Notes: a model not told the origin generated them from the sequence alone. A DNA stretch of 64,000 nucleotides from Flavobacterium sp. (GCA_012837155.1 CP051546.1:467474-531473); one strand, 5' to 3'. Shown: positions 49,303-58,521, counted from the first letter of the stretch. A program made the numbers and translations.

Positions 49303-49659
49303 TTACTCAATTAGTTCCTTCTCGATAAAATAATTGACAATCGCTTCTTTCATCAAAACCGATTGTTCGCCTGCTTTTAATGGTGGTAATTCCTCTTTTA
49401 TTTTATAATGTGGCCAGCCTTCTTTATCGAAAAATTCGAATTCATAAAAACCATAAGGTTCTAATAATCTACAAATGGCTATGTGCATTAGGTTTAGTTT
49501 CTCGTCTTTTTCATATTTCTTATGCACTTTTCCTAGTTCTTGAACGCCAATTAAATAGATAATTGCGTCTAAATCTAGGTCTTCTCCTTGCGAAAATTGG
49601 TTAGAAAGTATCGTTACAAGCTGCTCCCAGCGTTCTTTAAGTTGTGTATCTCTTGACAT
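49303..49659 (-). CDS. Conserved hypothetical protein
   Basis: 118 residues, acidic and soluble, not assigned to a named family. The central part IIYLIGVQELGKVHKKYEKD and the C-terminal GWPHYKIKEELPPL suggest a small conserved flavobacterial protein. It lies between pheS (minus) and cvpA (plus). Start at ATG 49659 (MSRDTQLKERW) looks natural. Confidence 0.65.
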   Translation of the reverse strand: MSRDTQLKERWEQLVTILSNQFSQGEDLDLDAIIYLIGVQELGKVHKKYEKDEKLNLMHIAICRLLEPYGFYEFEFFDKEGWPHYKIKEELPPLKAGEQSVLMKEAIVNYFIEKELIE

Positions 49660-49725
49660 TTTTGAGTTATGGATTATGGATTATGAATTCATAAAACACA
49701 AAATTATTTTAGCAAAGATAAGAAG

Positions 49726-49753
49726 TTGAAAATGGAATATTCTTTTATATTTG
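49726..49753 (+). promoter_or_regulatory. Promoter of cvpA
   Basis: TTG (49726-49728), 17 bp, TATATTTG (49746-49753): an excellent match to the Bacteroidota -33/-7 pattern, 26 bp before the cvpA ATG. Confidence 0.65.
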
Positions 49754-49778
49754 TCTTTCGGACTTCAAAAATCATAAA

Positions 49779-50294
49779 ATGAGTTTTTTAGATATTATTT
49801 TGGGTGTTATTCTGGTTTTTGGTTTATTCAAAGGAATAAAAAACGGATTATTTGTAGAGTTGGCTTCTTTATTTTCCTTGATTTTAGGGATTTATTTTGC
49901 CATAAAATTTTCTTTTTTTATCAAAAATATACTCACAGGATTTGTGCATTGGAATCCAAAAACGATTCAAATCGTAGCTTTTATAATTACCTTTCTTTTG
50001 GTTGTTATTGGGATTTCGATTATGGCAAAATTTCTTACTAGCGTTGCCAGTTTTGCTCATTTAGGCTTACTAAATAAACTCGGCGGCGGTTTTTTTAGGG
50101 TTTTAAAAACAATTTTATTGATCAGTATTGTTTTAAATCTTTTCGAAAAAATAAATTTTAACCATACGTTTGCCAAAAAAGAGACTTTAGATAAATCACT
50201 ATTTTATCGTCCAATACAAAAAACCGCTGGATATATGTATCCTTCAATTAATAAATGGTATGATGAATTGAAGAAAAAAGCAAACAGTAATTAG
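49779..50294 (+). CDS. cvpA: CvpA-family membrane protein
   Basis: 171 residues with four membrane segments and the CvpA start SFLDIILGVILVFGLFKGIKNGLFVELASL (seen as FLDIILGVILVFGLFKGI), then the glycine motif in NKLGGGFFRVLKTI. Family members affect envelope integrity and colicin V export. Despite the name it need not be linked to the peptide locus next to it. A good promoter lies 26 bp upstream. Confidence 0.88.
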   Translation: MSFLDIILGVILVFGLFKGIKNGLFVELASLFSLILGIYFAIKFSFFIKNILTGFVHWNPKTIQIVAFIITFLLVVIGISIMAKFLTSVASFAHLGLLNKLGGGFFRVLKTILLISIVLNLFEKINFNHTFAKKETLDKSLFYRPIQKTAGYMYPSINKWYDELKKKANSN

Positions 50295-50323
50295 ATAGCA
50301 TATTTTAGGTAAGACTACATATT

Positions 50324-50669
50324 TTATTTTTCCTTTAAATCCATTATCGTTTGTTTTAACTCTTTTATTCGTTCTTCGTATTGTTCAATGAGTTTTTCAG
50401 ATAGATTATTTATTGTGCCTAAATTTTGAGCTATGGCTAAACCTCCTTTTTGGTCGTTATTATTGAACAAAATACTTTCAGGTAAAAGGTCTATAAAGTT
50501 TTTACCTAAAGTAAAGGCTATCTTTTCTAAAACATTCAAATTAGGAGAATTTTTATCCGATTCATACTTTCTATAAGTTTGTTCAGATATTCCTAGTTTT
50601 TCTGCCATAAAATCAGTTGAAAAAATCTTTTTCGATACGCAAACCTTTTATTCTACTGCCTACTTTCAT
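50324..50669 (-). CDS. XRE-family transcriptional regulator (frameshifted)
   Basis: Begins at ATG 50669 with MKVGSRIKGLRIEKDFS; the frame breaks at the A6 run 50620-50625, and with one base less continues TDFMAEKLGISEQTYRKYESD, giving about 114 residues. The helix-turn-helix (QTYRKYESDKNSPNLNVLEKIA) is followed by a C-terminal coiled coil (LIEQYEERIKELKQTIMDLKEK, seen as IEQYEERIKELKQTI). It is divergent from the double-glycine peptide gene, with two operator-like palindromes between, so it probably controls that locus. Confidence 0.85.
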
Positions 50670-50698
50670 AAAAAAGCTATGTTTAATTAAAACTTCGT

Positions 50699-50736
50699 AA
50701 AAATAGTGATTTTTTTATTAAAAATAGTGTATTTTT
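50699..50736 (+). promoter_or_regulatory. Tandem palindromic operators with -7 element upstream of the peptide gene
   Basis: AAAAAT-AGTG-ATTTTT (50699-50714) and AAAAATA-GTG-TATTTTT (50720-50736) are two perfect palindromes with centres about 21-22 bp apart. The second contains TATTTTTG (50730-50737), a TANNTTTG -7 match. A repressor on both sites would block this promoter. The nearest regulator is the divergent XRE gene. Confidence 0.55.
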
Positions 50737-50830
50737 GGTTTTGTGGTTTATTTGTAAATGGACAACTTTGAAAAGTTTCAAGAAAGAAACTAAATCAAAC
50801 CAAATCTATTAACAAATAAATTTTTACATT

Positions 50831-51067
50831 ATGAAAAAATTAGAATTGAATCAGATGGAAAATCTAGAAGGGGGTAAAGGTTGCGGCAAGGCAGGTGCAG
50901 TATTGAGTATTGCTGCGGGAGTAGTTGGATTAGCGCTTTTTGCAGCACCAGCTGCCTCAATATTTACTCTTGCTGGAGGCTTTTCATTGCTTGGAGGTAT
51001 AGGAACAGGATTTAGTTTGTCCTCAGCTGTTGCGGGAGTTGGATGTGGTATTGCAGATTTACTGTAA
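50831..51067 (+). CDS. Double-glycine-leader precursor peptide (bacteriocin-like)
   Basis: 78 residues. MKKLELNQMENLEGG is a classic 15-residue leader ending in Gly-Gly, the cleavage site for C39 peptidase exporters. The remaining 63 residues are rich in Gly, Ala and hydrophobic residues with several GxxxG-like spacings (AGGFSLLGGIGTG) and contain two Cys near the ends (Cys18 and Cys72), which could form a closing disulfide. The matching exporter is encoded 1.8 kb downstream. A membrane-active bacteriocin or signal is inferred; no activity is shown by sequence. Confidence 0.88.
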   Translation: MKKLELNQMENLEGGKGCGKAGAVLSIAAGVVGLALFAAPAASIFTLAGGFSLLGGIGTGFSLSSAVAGVGCGIADLL

Positions 51068-51085
51068 GATTGAACTTAATATTAA

Positions 51086-51133
51086 AAAATTGAACTGTTT
51101 GCTATTTTACTTAAAACAGTTCAATTTTCTTTT
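51086..51133 (+). terminator. Terminator/attenuator between the peptide gene and the rest of the locus
   Basis: AAAATTGAACTGTTT (51086-51100) and AAACAGTTCAATTTT (51114-51128) make a perfect 15-bp stem with a 13-nt loop, then CTTTT. Partial read-through would yield much peptide mRNA and less of the export genes. Confidence 0.8.
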
Positions 51134-51144
51134 AATGAAACAAA

Positions 51145-51573
51145 ATGATGAGTATTCCTTATTTTTTTTTAATATATGCATTCTTTTTTATACTTTCCTT
51201 TTTGGCTTTGCTTAATGGAGGGTCAGGTTATTTGTGCATTGATATTTTTCTTTACATACTTTTTTTTCTATTATCCTATACAGGAGTGTTATTATTAAAA
51301 ATAATAGATAAACAAAAATTTGTATTTATGATTTTATTAATAACTATGCTGAGTTCACTATATTTTTTTAGGTTGAATCTTTACTACATGGTTTTTAATT
51401 TATTTTTTATTATTAAATTATTTTATTTTGAAAGCAAAAATGGTACGTTTTATGGCGATGAATCAGTTTTCATGAATTTTGTTCTTAATTGTTCGCTAAT
51501 AAATAAAGTATTAATTTTAATATTTGTTTTATTCATTATTGCAAATGAATCATTTGACAGTAATTTTTTTTAA
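51145..51573 (+). CDS. Hydrophobic membrane protein of the peptide locus
   Basis: Not recognised. 142 residues with about five membrane segments and almost no soluble part. It starts 17 bp after the terminator-like hairpin and its 3' end overlaps the next gene by 29 bp. Position inside a bacteriocin-type operon suggests immunity, maturation or export support; sequence alone does not decide. A second Met follows directly, so the start may be 51145 or 51148. Confidence 0.7.
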   Translation: MMSIPYFFLIYAFFFILSFLALLNGGSGYLCIDIFLYILFFLLSYTGVLLLKIIDKQKFVFMILLITMLSSLYFFRLNLYYMVFNLFFIIKLFYFESKNGTFYGDESVFMNFVLNCSLINKVLILIFVLFIIANESFDSNFF

Positions 51574-52264
51574 ATCTATTAATTTAAATGTGGCGGATTC
51601 AAGTGTAAATAAATTAAAAGTTCTAAAAAAAACAATTCCAAACATTTTACTATTGTTAGTATTACTTATATCTATAAGCATATTCCATTTTTTTTTAAAA
51701 ACTACATTAGGCTTTGATAAGTTAGTTTATAATTCTCTTGTACAAGAATTTACAACGAAACAAATTCAATACTTTTTCGAATTTCAAAATAATTGGCGAT
51801 TTGTTGGTTACATTATACTTTGGATAATGTTACTAATTAAGACTACATTATTGGCGTCTATACTTTATATAGGAACATTTTTTTTTAGCAAAAACGGTAT
51901 CACTTTTAAAAAAATTTGGAAATGTGTTATCCAAGCCGAGTATGTTTTTTTGTTAGTTCCTGTTGTTAAAATAGCTTGGTTCTGTTTTTTTAAAACCAAT
52001 TATACTCTTGAAGATATTCTGTATTTTTATCCTTTATCTGCATTAAACATAACGGGTTATCAGGATTTAGATCCTTGGTTAATTTACCCTTTACAAACAT
52101 TAAATCTTTTTGAGTTGGCTTATATTATTTATTTGTCTTATCAAATAGGGCAATTAACTCACTCTAGTGCAGATAATGGTCTTAAAATAGTAGGTTGTAG
52201 CTATGTTCCTGCATTGCTTTTATGGGTTACGGTGGTTATGTTTTTTACTCTAAATTATTCTTAG
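51545..52264 (+). CDS. Multi-pass membrane protein of the peptide locus
   Basis: 239 residues from ATG 51545, with five predicted membrane segments and a soluble N-terminal 30 residues (ADSSVNKLKVLKKTIPN). YPLSALNITGYQDLDPWLIYPLQTLN between segments recalls Yip1-like or unknown flavobacterial membrane proteins, without certainty. It overlaps the upstream gene by 29 bp, and its stop overlaps the GTG start of the redoxin by one base. Likely translated as a unit with them. Immunity or maturation role possible. Confidence 0.7.
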   Translation: MNHLTVIFFKSINLNVADSSVNKLKVLKKTIPNILLLLVLLISISIFHFFLKTTLGFDKLVYNSLVQEFTTKQIQYFFEFQNNWRFVGYIILWIMLLIKTTLLASILYIGTFFFSKNGITFKKIWKCVIQAEYVFLLVPVVKIAWFCFFKTNYTLEDILYFYPLSALNITGYQDLDPWLIYPLQTLNLFELAYIIYLSYQIGQLTHSSADNGLKIVGCSYVPALLLWVTVVMFFTLNYS

Positions 52265-52782
52265 TGAAAAAGAATCTAAAAATAATAATTCCAATTCTTT
52301 TTTTGGGTATTTTTGGGTATTTTGGGTATCAAATTTATACCCAAATGCAGCACAAAAAAGAAGTTGCCAAAAACATAAAAATCATACCAAAATTTGAATA
52401 TCAAAATATAAAAGGAGGTTTTTTTTCTAATGCAAATTTGAAAAAAAACCTCCCAACTCTTTTTGTTTATTTCAATTCAGAATGTGAGTTTTGTAATGAA
52501 GAAGCCCAAATGATTCAAACCCATATAGCTCAGTTGTCAGCCTTTCAATTGGTTTTTATATCCTTTGAAAAACCAAGCTTAATCAAAGCCTTTGCTGCAA
52601 AACATCAATTAAATTCTTATGACAACGTTACTTTTCTATCTGATTCAAAAGTTAGTTTCGCTGCTATTTTTGATATAAAATCCTTACCTTGTTTAGTGTT
52701 ATATGATAGGAATCAAAAACTGATTGAAAAAATAAAAGGACAAACCAAGGTAGAAATACTAATAAAAAAATTAGCTTCCTAG
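52264..52782 (+). CDS. Membrane-anchored thioredoxin-like protein (CxxC) of the peptide locus
   Basis: 172 residues from GTG 52264 (VKKNLKIIIPILFLGIFG): one membrane anchor, then a TlpA/redoxin-like fold with NSECEFCNEEAQ (active-site CEFC), LVFISFEKP and the cis-Pro region IKSLPCLVLYDRN. GTG is preferred because it overlaps the previous stop; an in-frame ATG at 52222 would add 14 residues. It faces the periplasm and could form or isomerise the disulfide possible between Cys18 and Cys72 of the precursor peptide. The exporter gene follows after 49 bp. Confidence 0.85.
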   Translation: MKKNLKIIIPILFLGIFGYFGYQIYTQMQHKKEVAKNIKIIPKFEYQNIKGGFFSNANLKKNLPTLFVYFNSECEFCNEEAQMIQTHIAQLSAFQLVFISFEKPSLIKAFAAKHQLNSYDNVTFLSDSKVSFAAIFDIKSLPCLVLYDRNQKLIEKIKGQTKVEILIKKLAS

Positions 52783-52831
52783 TTTCCAAAAGAGGATTCT
52801 AAAATGATGCAATTGCAGAACAAATAACAAA

Positions 52832-54988
52832 ATGAATTTAAAACATATAGAAAAAACGCATACGCTACAATTAGACCAATCCGATTGTGGCGTTGCTTGT
52901 TTAATGAGTATCATACAATTTTATGGAGGTATAAACTCTATTGAGAAACTTCGGGAATGGAGTGGCACGAGCAAACAAGGAACAACAATGCTCGGTTTGT
53001 ATCAAGTTGCCAACAAAATAGGGTTTACTGCCGAGGGCTGCGAGGCTGATTTGAATGCTTTAATTGAACACAAACAACCCGTGATTTTGCACGTTGTTAT
53101 CGAAAACAAATTAGAACATTATGTCGTTTGTTATAATTATGTGGAAGAAAAAGGTTTTTTAATTGGTGATCCTGCAAAGGGAATTTATTATTTAACAAGT
53201 GATTCGTTAGACAAAATTTGGGTTTCAAAAGGTTGTTTGACACTAGAACTTAATGAACATTTTATAAAAGCCGCAGTAGCAAAAAACGCTCAAAGGAAAT
53301 GGTTTGTCAATCTATTACAAAAAGATTATAAACTGCTTTGGATTTCGGTTTTATTAGGTTTTTTTGTGGCGAGTTTAGGTATGGCGATGTCCTTATTCTC
53401 CCAAAAATTAATCGATGACATTCTGCCTTCGCATAATATGAATAAGTTGATTTCAGGAATTGCTTTATTGGGTGTCTTACTTTTGGCACGTGTTGGATTG
53501 GCTGTTTTGAGAGAGTTTTTCTTGTTGCAACAATCCAAAGATTTCAACAATCGCATTAACAATCAGTTCTTTGATTCGTTGTTACACATCCCAAAACCTT
53601 TTTTTGACACTCGAAAAATAGGCGAATTGGTCGCTCGATTGAATGACACACAACGTGTACAAAGCGTGATAAAAATGTTAGCCAGCAACTTGGTCATTGA
53701 TATTTTGGTTGCGATTATTTCACTGGCTTTTCTGTTTGGATATTCTTGGAAATTAGGTCTCATTACGCTATTGAGCTTACTGATTTACTTTTATATCATT
53801 TACAGAAGCAATACGAAAATCATCAATTCTCAAAAAGAATTGATGCAATCTTATGCGTTTAACGAAAGTAATTATATCAACATCATCCAAGGTATTGCAA
53901 CGATTAAAAACGACAACAAACAAGCTGTTTTCAGTAAAACCAATGAACTTGTCTTCGCCAATTTTCAAGATAAAATATTTAGTTTGGGAAAAATAAACAT
54001 CACTTTATCTTGGCAATCGGGTTTTGCAAGTGTTTTTTTTCTGATTGGGGTATTAATTTATACTTCTATTCAGGTTTTTAACAAGGAAATAAAGCTGGGC
54101 GAATTAATGGCAATTCTTGGTATTGTAGGTTCTTTGTTGCCTTCCATTGCAAACTTGGCTTTAATTGTTATTCCTATCAATGAAGCTAAAATTGCTTTTA
54201 ACAGGATGTATGAGTTTGCCTCTATTGAAAAAGAGAAAGAAGAAGGATTCCCTTTGACGGCCATAAATTCGATTGCAATTCAAAACCTTTCCTTCCGATT
54301 TGCGGGAAGAAGTGAATTGTTTAGCAACCTAAACATCAATATAGAAAAAGGAAAATTTACCGCAATTGTTGGGGAAAGTGGTAGAGGAAAAAGCACTTTG
54401 GGTCAAATTCTTCAGCGCTTTTATACTTTTGAAAATGGAAACATTATCATCAACAATCAACACCAACTTTCTGAAATTGAGTTGAAAAGCTACCGCAATT
54501 TGATTGGTGTTATTCCTCAAGATATTACCATTTTTAACGGAAATGTAATTGACAACATTTTATTAGGTCAAACAAATACTCCTGAAAACATTATAGCATT
54601 TTTGACTGATTTTGGTTTTGACACCTACTTTAATCAATTGCCACAAGGGTTGGCAACTATTTTGGGAGAAGAAGGAATTAATTTGTCGGGTGGCCAAAAG
54701 CAAATTATTGCCTTGGCAAGAGTACTTTATAAAAAGCCACAGTTTCTAATTCTTGACGAAGCTACTGCTGCCATGGATAGAAACACGGAGAATTTCTCGA
54801 TGGGTTTATTTGAAAAAATCAAACCCAATTGTGCCATTTTCTTTATTTCGCACCGCTTAAATATTTTGAAAAAAATTGCCGATATTATTTATGTTTTAGA
54901 TGATAAAACTATTACTCATTTTGGAAATCATAATGAATTGATGGACACTACAAATTTTTATAGTAATTATTGGAGTGATTTAAATTGA
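52832..54988 (+). CDS. Peptidase-containing ABC exporter (C39 peptidase, PCAT type)
   Basis: Processes double-glycine leaders and exports the product. 718 residues: an N-terminal C39 peptidase (catalytic Cys19 in LDQSDCGVACLMSI, His in EHYVVCYNY, Asp in LIGDPAKG), six membrane segments (about 165-420) and an ABC ATPase (Walker A GESGRGKST, signature LSGGQKQ, Walker B LILDEATAAMD, switch His ISHRLN). All catalytic residues are present. It is the expected partner of the peptide at 50831. Confidence 0.95.
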   Translation: MNLKHIEKTHTLQLDQSDCGVACLMSIIQFYGGINSIEKLREWSGTSKQGTTMLGLYQVANKIGFTAEGCEADLNALIEHKQPVILHVVIENKLEHYVVCYNYVEEKGFLIGDPAKGIYYLTSDSLDKIWVSKGCLTLELNEHFIKAAVAKNAQRKWFVNLLQKDYKLLWISVLLGFFVASLGMAMSLFSQKLIDDILPSHNMNKLISGIALLGVLLLARVGLAVLREFFLLQQSKDFNNRINNQFFDSLLHIPKPFFDTRKIGELVARLNDTQRVQSVIKMLASNLVIDILVAIISLAFLFGYSWKLGLITLLSLLIYFYIIYRSNTKIINSQKELMQSYAFNESNYINIIQGIATIKNDNKQAVFSKTNELVFANFQDKIFSLGKINITLSWQSGFASVFFLIGVLIYTSIQVFNKEIKLGELMAILGIVGSLLPSIANLALIVIPINEAKIAFNRMYEFASIEKEKEEGFPLTAINSIAIQNLSFRFAGRSELFSNLNINIEKGKFTAIVGESGRGKSTLGQILQRFYTFENGNIIINNQHQLSEIELKSYRNLIGVIPQDITIFNGNVIDNILLGQTNTPENIIAFLTDFGFDTYFNQLPQGLATILGEEGINLSGGQKQIIALARVLYKKPQFLILDEATAAMDRNTENFSMGLFEKIKPNCAIFFISHRLNILKKIADIIYVLDDKTITHFGNHNELMDTTNFYSNYWSDLN

Positions 54989-55056
54989 CAGTTATAGACC
55001 TCTCACAAGGATTTTTGTGCTATTCATTAATCTGAAATCTGTATCTGACCTGCAAA

Positions 55057-55800
55057 CTACTTCACTTCCTTAATCGCAGTTTTCTCAATCCAGCCCTCAG
55101 TACCATCAATCAATTGAATTTTTTTCCAATCGTTTAATGTTTCCTCAACAAAAACTTTTGTTCCTTCGTGAAGTGTAAAAATAGTAGCACTTGCTTTTTG
55201 TGGCTCGCTTTTTACTAGAACAACTTCGTCAAAAACGATGGCAGGTTTCTCATTTTCGAAGGTGTTTTTCTCAGAAATTGCGGCTAAAACACTAATCAAT
55301 AGCAGAAAAAGCAAAGTAAACATACCGAAGAAAAATATTCTTTTTACCAAGGTTATTTGCGAAAAATAATAGCCCATAAAAAATAACAGAAATACAGCAG
55401 AAAAACCAACAGCAATCCAAGCCCAGGTGTTGTAATGAAAGATTCGTATAAAATCGTGAATGGTTTTTGAAAACCCCACTTTTGGTATCTCTTTTACCTC
55501 ATCGATGGTCAGTTTTTGAGCAAATTTTAGATTGCCTTGTATTTCCTGATCGTCAGGATGAAGCACCAATGCTTTTTCATAATTGTAAATGGCGGGAGCA
55601 ACTTTATTTAATTTATAATAGCAATTTCCTAAATTAAAATACAGTTCAGCCGAATGATTTTTGGATGTCAGAACACTTTCATATTCAGAAATGGCTTGTT
55701 CGTATCGTCCTTTTTGGTACAAATAATTTCCCTTATCGAAGCCGCTTTGGGCAAAGAAAACTTGGGTTGTAAGTAAAAATATAAATAGTATCTTTCTCAT
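55057..55800 (-). CDS. batE: BatE: TPR plus SH3 protein
   Basis: 247 residues: signal peptide (FFAQ), TPR repeats (GNYLYQKGRYEQAISEYE; AELYFNLGNCYYKLNKVAPA), two membrane segments (about 125-175) and a C-terminal SH3-like domain (LHEGTKVFVEETLNDWKKIQ). This is the BatE layout of the Bacteroidota Bat operon. It is the last gene of the operon on the minus strand, 109 bp after batD, from which it is separated by a perfect inverted repeat. Confidence 0.9.
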   Translation of the reverse strand: MRKILFIFLLTTQVFFAQSGFDKGNYLYQKGRYEQAISEYESVLTSKNHSAELYFNLGNCYYKLNKVAPAIYNYEKALVLHPDDQEIQGNLKFAQKLTIDEVKEIPKVGFSKTIHDFIRIFHYNTWAWIAVGFSAVFLLFFMGYYFSQITLVKRIFFFGMFTLLFLLLISVLAAISEKNTFENEKPAIVFDEVVLVKSEPQKASATIFTLHEGTKVFVEETLNDWKKIQLIDGTEGWIEKTAIKEVK

Positions 55801-55817
55801 TAGTTTTTTATTTTTGG

Positions 55818-55900
55818 ACGCAGATTAAACGGATTCGATAAATTACACGAATTTTTTTATCTGTTTTTATCCGCGTTGCTTGCATCCGTTTAATCTGCGT
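55818..55900. repeat. Perfect 17-bp inverted repeat between batD and batE
   Basis: ACGCAGATTAAACGGAT (55818-55834) and ATCCGTTTAATCTGCGT (55884-55900), 49-bp spacer. A member of the intergenic CGCAGATT hairpin family, it may reduce read-through to batE. Confidence 0.8.
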
Positions 55901-55909
55901 ACGCTTGTT

Positions 55910-57672
55910 TTACGAAATCTGTTTTTCTAAATCCGAAATTATCACTACTGCTTTGTCAAAATCCTGCTGAATTGCTGAGCTTGATGTTAATGCATAACGT
56001 GCCAATTCGCAGTTTTCGGTAAGAGCAATAAAATCGATTACTGTTTCTGGGCTTGCATTTCTAGACAACAAGAGCTCTTGAATGTTACTTTTGCTCATTT
56101 CTGAGGTTTCGATATGCAGTTTGGCTTTCAAAAAATTATGCATTGCTTTTTCTAACGCCACATAAAACGGTTCTTTATTGTTAATTTGTTTTTTGGCTTC
56201 CGATAAATATTTTTTTGCTAATCGATTATTCATTTTTATTCTGTTGCCCGTAATATCGCCGTCTATCGCTTCTTTTTTCCTTTTGAACAATACAATTAGC
56301 GGAAGAATTAAAAACGGCAAAAAGAGCAAACCATAAAAGGATTTTGATCCAAAAAAATCTTCCTCATCCATCGAAACAAGAGCTGTTTTTAACTTTAATA
56401 TAACTAAATTGCTCACTCCTCGAAATAACATTTTTGACAACTCCAGGAGTTGTTGCCGCAGGTTGATCATTTACCGAAGGCCCGTCGAGGACATGAATCA
56501 TTATTTCTGGCGAGTTGATGGTTTTATAAGTTCCTGAACTCAAATCGAAATACGAAAACTGCATTGGTTTTATAGGATAATTTCCTTTAAATTGTGGAAT
56601 TATGGTGTAGCTATCCGATATTTTTCCGGACATTCCAGACAAAGTAGTATTCACTTGTTCACTGTGAATAGGATCGTACATTTCGAGGGAATTGGGAACC
56701 ACTGGTTTTGGTAAATTGAATAATTTCATGTTCCCATTTCCAGAAGACACTAACCATCAAATCAAGACTTTCCCCATTTTTTAAATTTGTTTTCGAAGGC
56801 GTTACTCTAAAATCAAATTTTCCTACTGCACCCGAAAAGCCTTCTGGTTTTCCAGCTTCTGGCAAGGCTTTTACTGAGATAGTTTTGGCTCCAGCCGAAA
56901 CTCTTTTGTTTCCATCGGTAACAATTATTCGTCCAAACATATCTCGATGATTGGTTGGCAATTGTACATCTACATCTAGTGATAATGGTTCTATGACCAA
57001 TTTACCTGATTTTTGCGGATATAAAACCGTTTTTCTGAGTACAACAAAACGGTATCTTTCGCCTTTAAACATTCCTTCCTCCAAAACTAATTGTTTGATG
57101 TCAATGTTTTGACTCCAAAAATTATTGTATTTGGGTTTGTCTAATTCTCTCCAATTCGAGATTCCTACATTATAACTGAAATACAATTTGTAAACCACAG
57201 TTATAGGTTCATTGATGTAAGGATTTGTTTTTGAAATATCTGCAACGAGATATAAATTGTTATCCGCTGAAACTTGAGGTGCATCATTGGGATCTCTTGC
57301 TTCTTGAACCGCATTGGTCACATTAATTTTTATGGGCGATGTTTTATAAATTTGCCCATTATATTCTATCGAAGCTTGTTTTATAATTAAAGTTCCTTTT
57401 TGCTGCGGCAAAAGATAATACGAATAGGTTTTTTCGAAAGAACTTTTTCCATTAATCCACGATTGACTTACTTGCTGACTTGGTCCGGCAATAATTCTAA
57501 ATCCTTCAAAAGAAGGCTGGTTAAAATTGTCGCCATCAATATTCATCGTAAAGTCGATGCGAAGTCTTTCGTTTAATCCAAGCGTGTTTTTGCTCACTTT
57601 GGCCTCAAATTGAACTTGAGCCAAAAGCATGTTGCAAACCATTAAAACAAGCGCTACTATACTCTTTTTCAT
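55910..57672 (-). CDS. batD: BatD: oxygen-tolerance membrane protein (two frameshifts)
   Basis: About 586 residues from ATG 57672: signal peptide (MLLAQ), then beta-sandwich repeats (FEAKVSKNTLGLNERLRIDF) typical of BatD. The frame breaks near 56743-56747 (one base extra: DLMVSV to SGNGNMKLFNLPKP) and again at 56394-56396 (one base extra: SEQFSYIK to LKTALVSMDEEDF). A membrane segment (SFYGLLFLPFLILPLIVLF) and a C-terminal helical part follow. Only the Bat operon order and these joins make the full protein visible. Confidence 0.88.
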
Positions 57673-57691
57673 TGTTTTTTATGCTATTGAA

Positions 57692-58456
57692 TTACCAATC
57701 TTTTTCTGTTTGAACTGGTTTTCCCTTTACTTTTTGGGCTTTCACTTTATCCTGAACCTTTTTTTTCTTCGTTGTTTACGGCATCCAAAAGGTTTTCTAA
57801 TCGTTGTTTAGAAATTCCTCCAGTTTTTGGTTTTGGCTGCCCTTTATCTCCAGGTTTCTCGTCGTTTTTGCCGTCCTTGTCCTTTGGTTTTCCTTTATCG
57901 TCCTTTTTATCTTTGTCCTTCTCTCCGTCTTTCTTATCGTTTTTTTATCTTTATTCTTGTCGTCCTTTTTCTTGTCGTCTTTTTTATTTTTGTCTTTTTT
58001 CTTGTCGTCTTTCGGAGGGTTTTCTTTTAATTTTTTCTTTGCCAATGCATAGTTGTATCTTGTTTCCTCGTCTGAAGGGTTGTTTCGTAGGGCATTTTTA
58101 TAGGCTTCAACGGCTTCTGAATAATTTTTTTCTTTCATAAAAACATTTCCTAAATTATGAAAGGCTTTATGCTTCTGATCTCTCGATTTAGCATTTTTAA
58201 TGGCTTTTTCATACTCAAATTTTGCTTCCGAATTTTGATTTTGCTTGTAAATGGCATTCCCCAAATTATAAGATGCCTCGGCTTTTTTTGGAAATTTTGA
58301 ATGCGAAATTCTATAATTAGCTTCCGCATCAACAAATTTTTTATCGGCATATTCATCGTTTGCTTTAGGCAAAGTTTTGTCTTTTTCTTGTGCAAATAAG
58401 CCCCCCAGCCCACAAAGAGGGAACAAGAAAACCAATATGAAATATTTTTTAATCAT
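57692..58456 (-). CDS. batC: BatC: TPR protein with charged repeat tail (two frameshifts)
   Basis: About 254 residues from ATG 58456: signal peptide (LFAQ), TPR repeats (AEASYNLGNAIYKQNQ; AFHNLGNVFMKEKNYSEAVEAYKNAL), then a Lys/Asp-rich low-complexity tail. One base is missing in the T7 run 57940-57946 and one is extra in the T8 run 57759-57766; with both corrected the tail reads KPGDKGQPKPKTGGISKQRLENLLDA and ends TEKDW at 57692, the typical BatC end. The low-complexity DNA makes errors likely here. Confidence 0.85.
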
Positions 58457-58521
58457 TTGTAATTTTGTTATTATACTTTTTTAAGTTCTGTTTCCTCCCT
58501 TTCGGAGAGGCTAGGAGAGAC

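Noticed and set aside
49779-50294. CvpA as part of the bacteriocin locus
   Set aside because: CvpA proteins are widespread housekeeping membrane proteins, and this gene has its own promoter and lies outside the divergent regulator.
51030-51215. Alternative frame across the end of the peptide gene
   Set aside because: Runs through the terminator hairpin and competes with the better-supported membrane-protein start at 51145.
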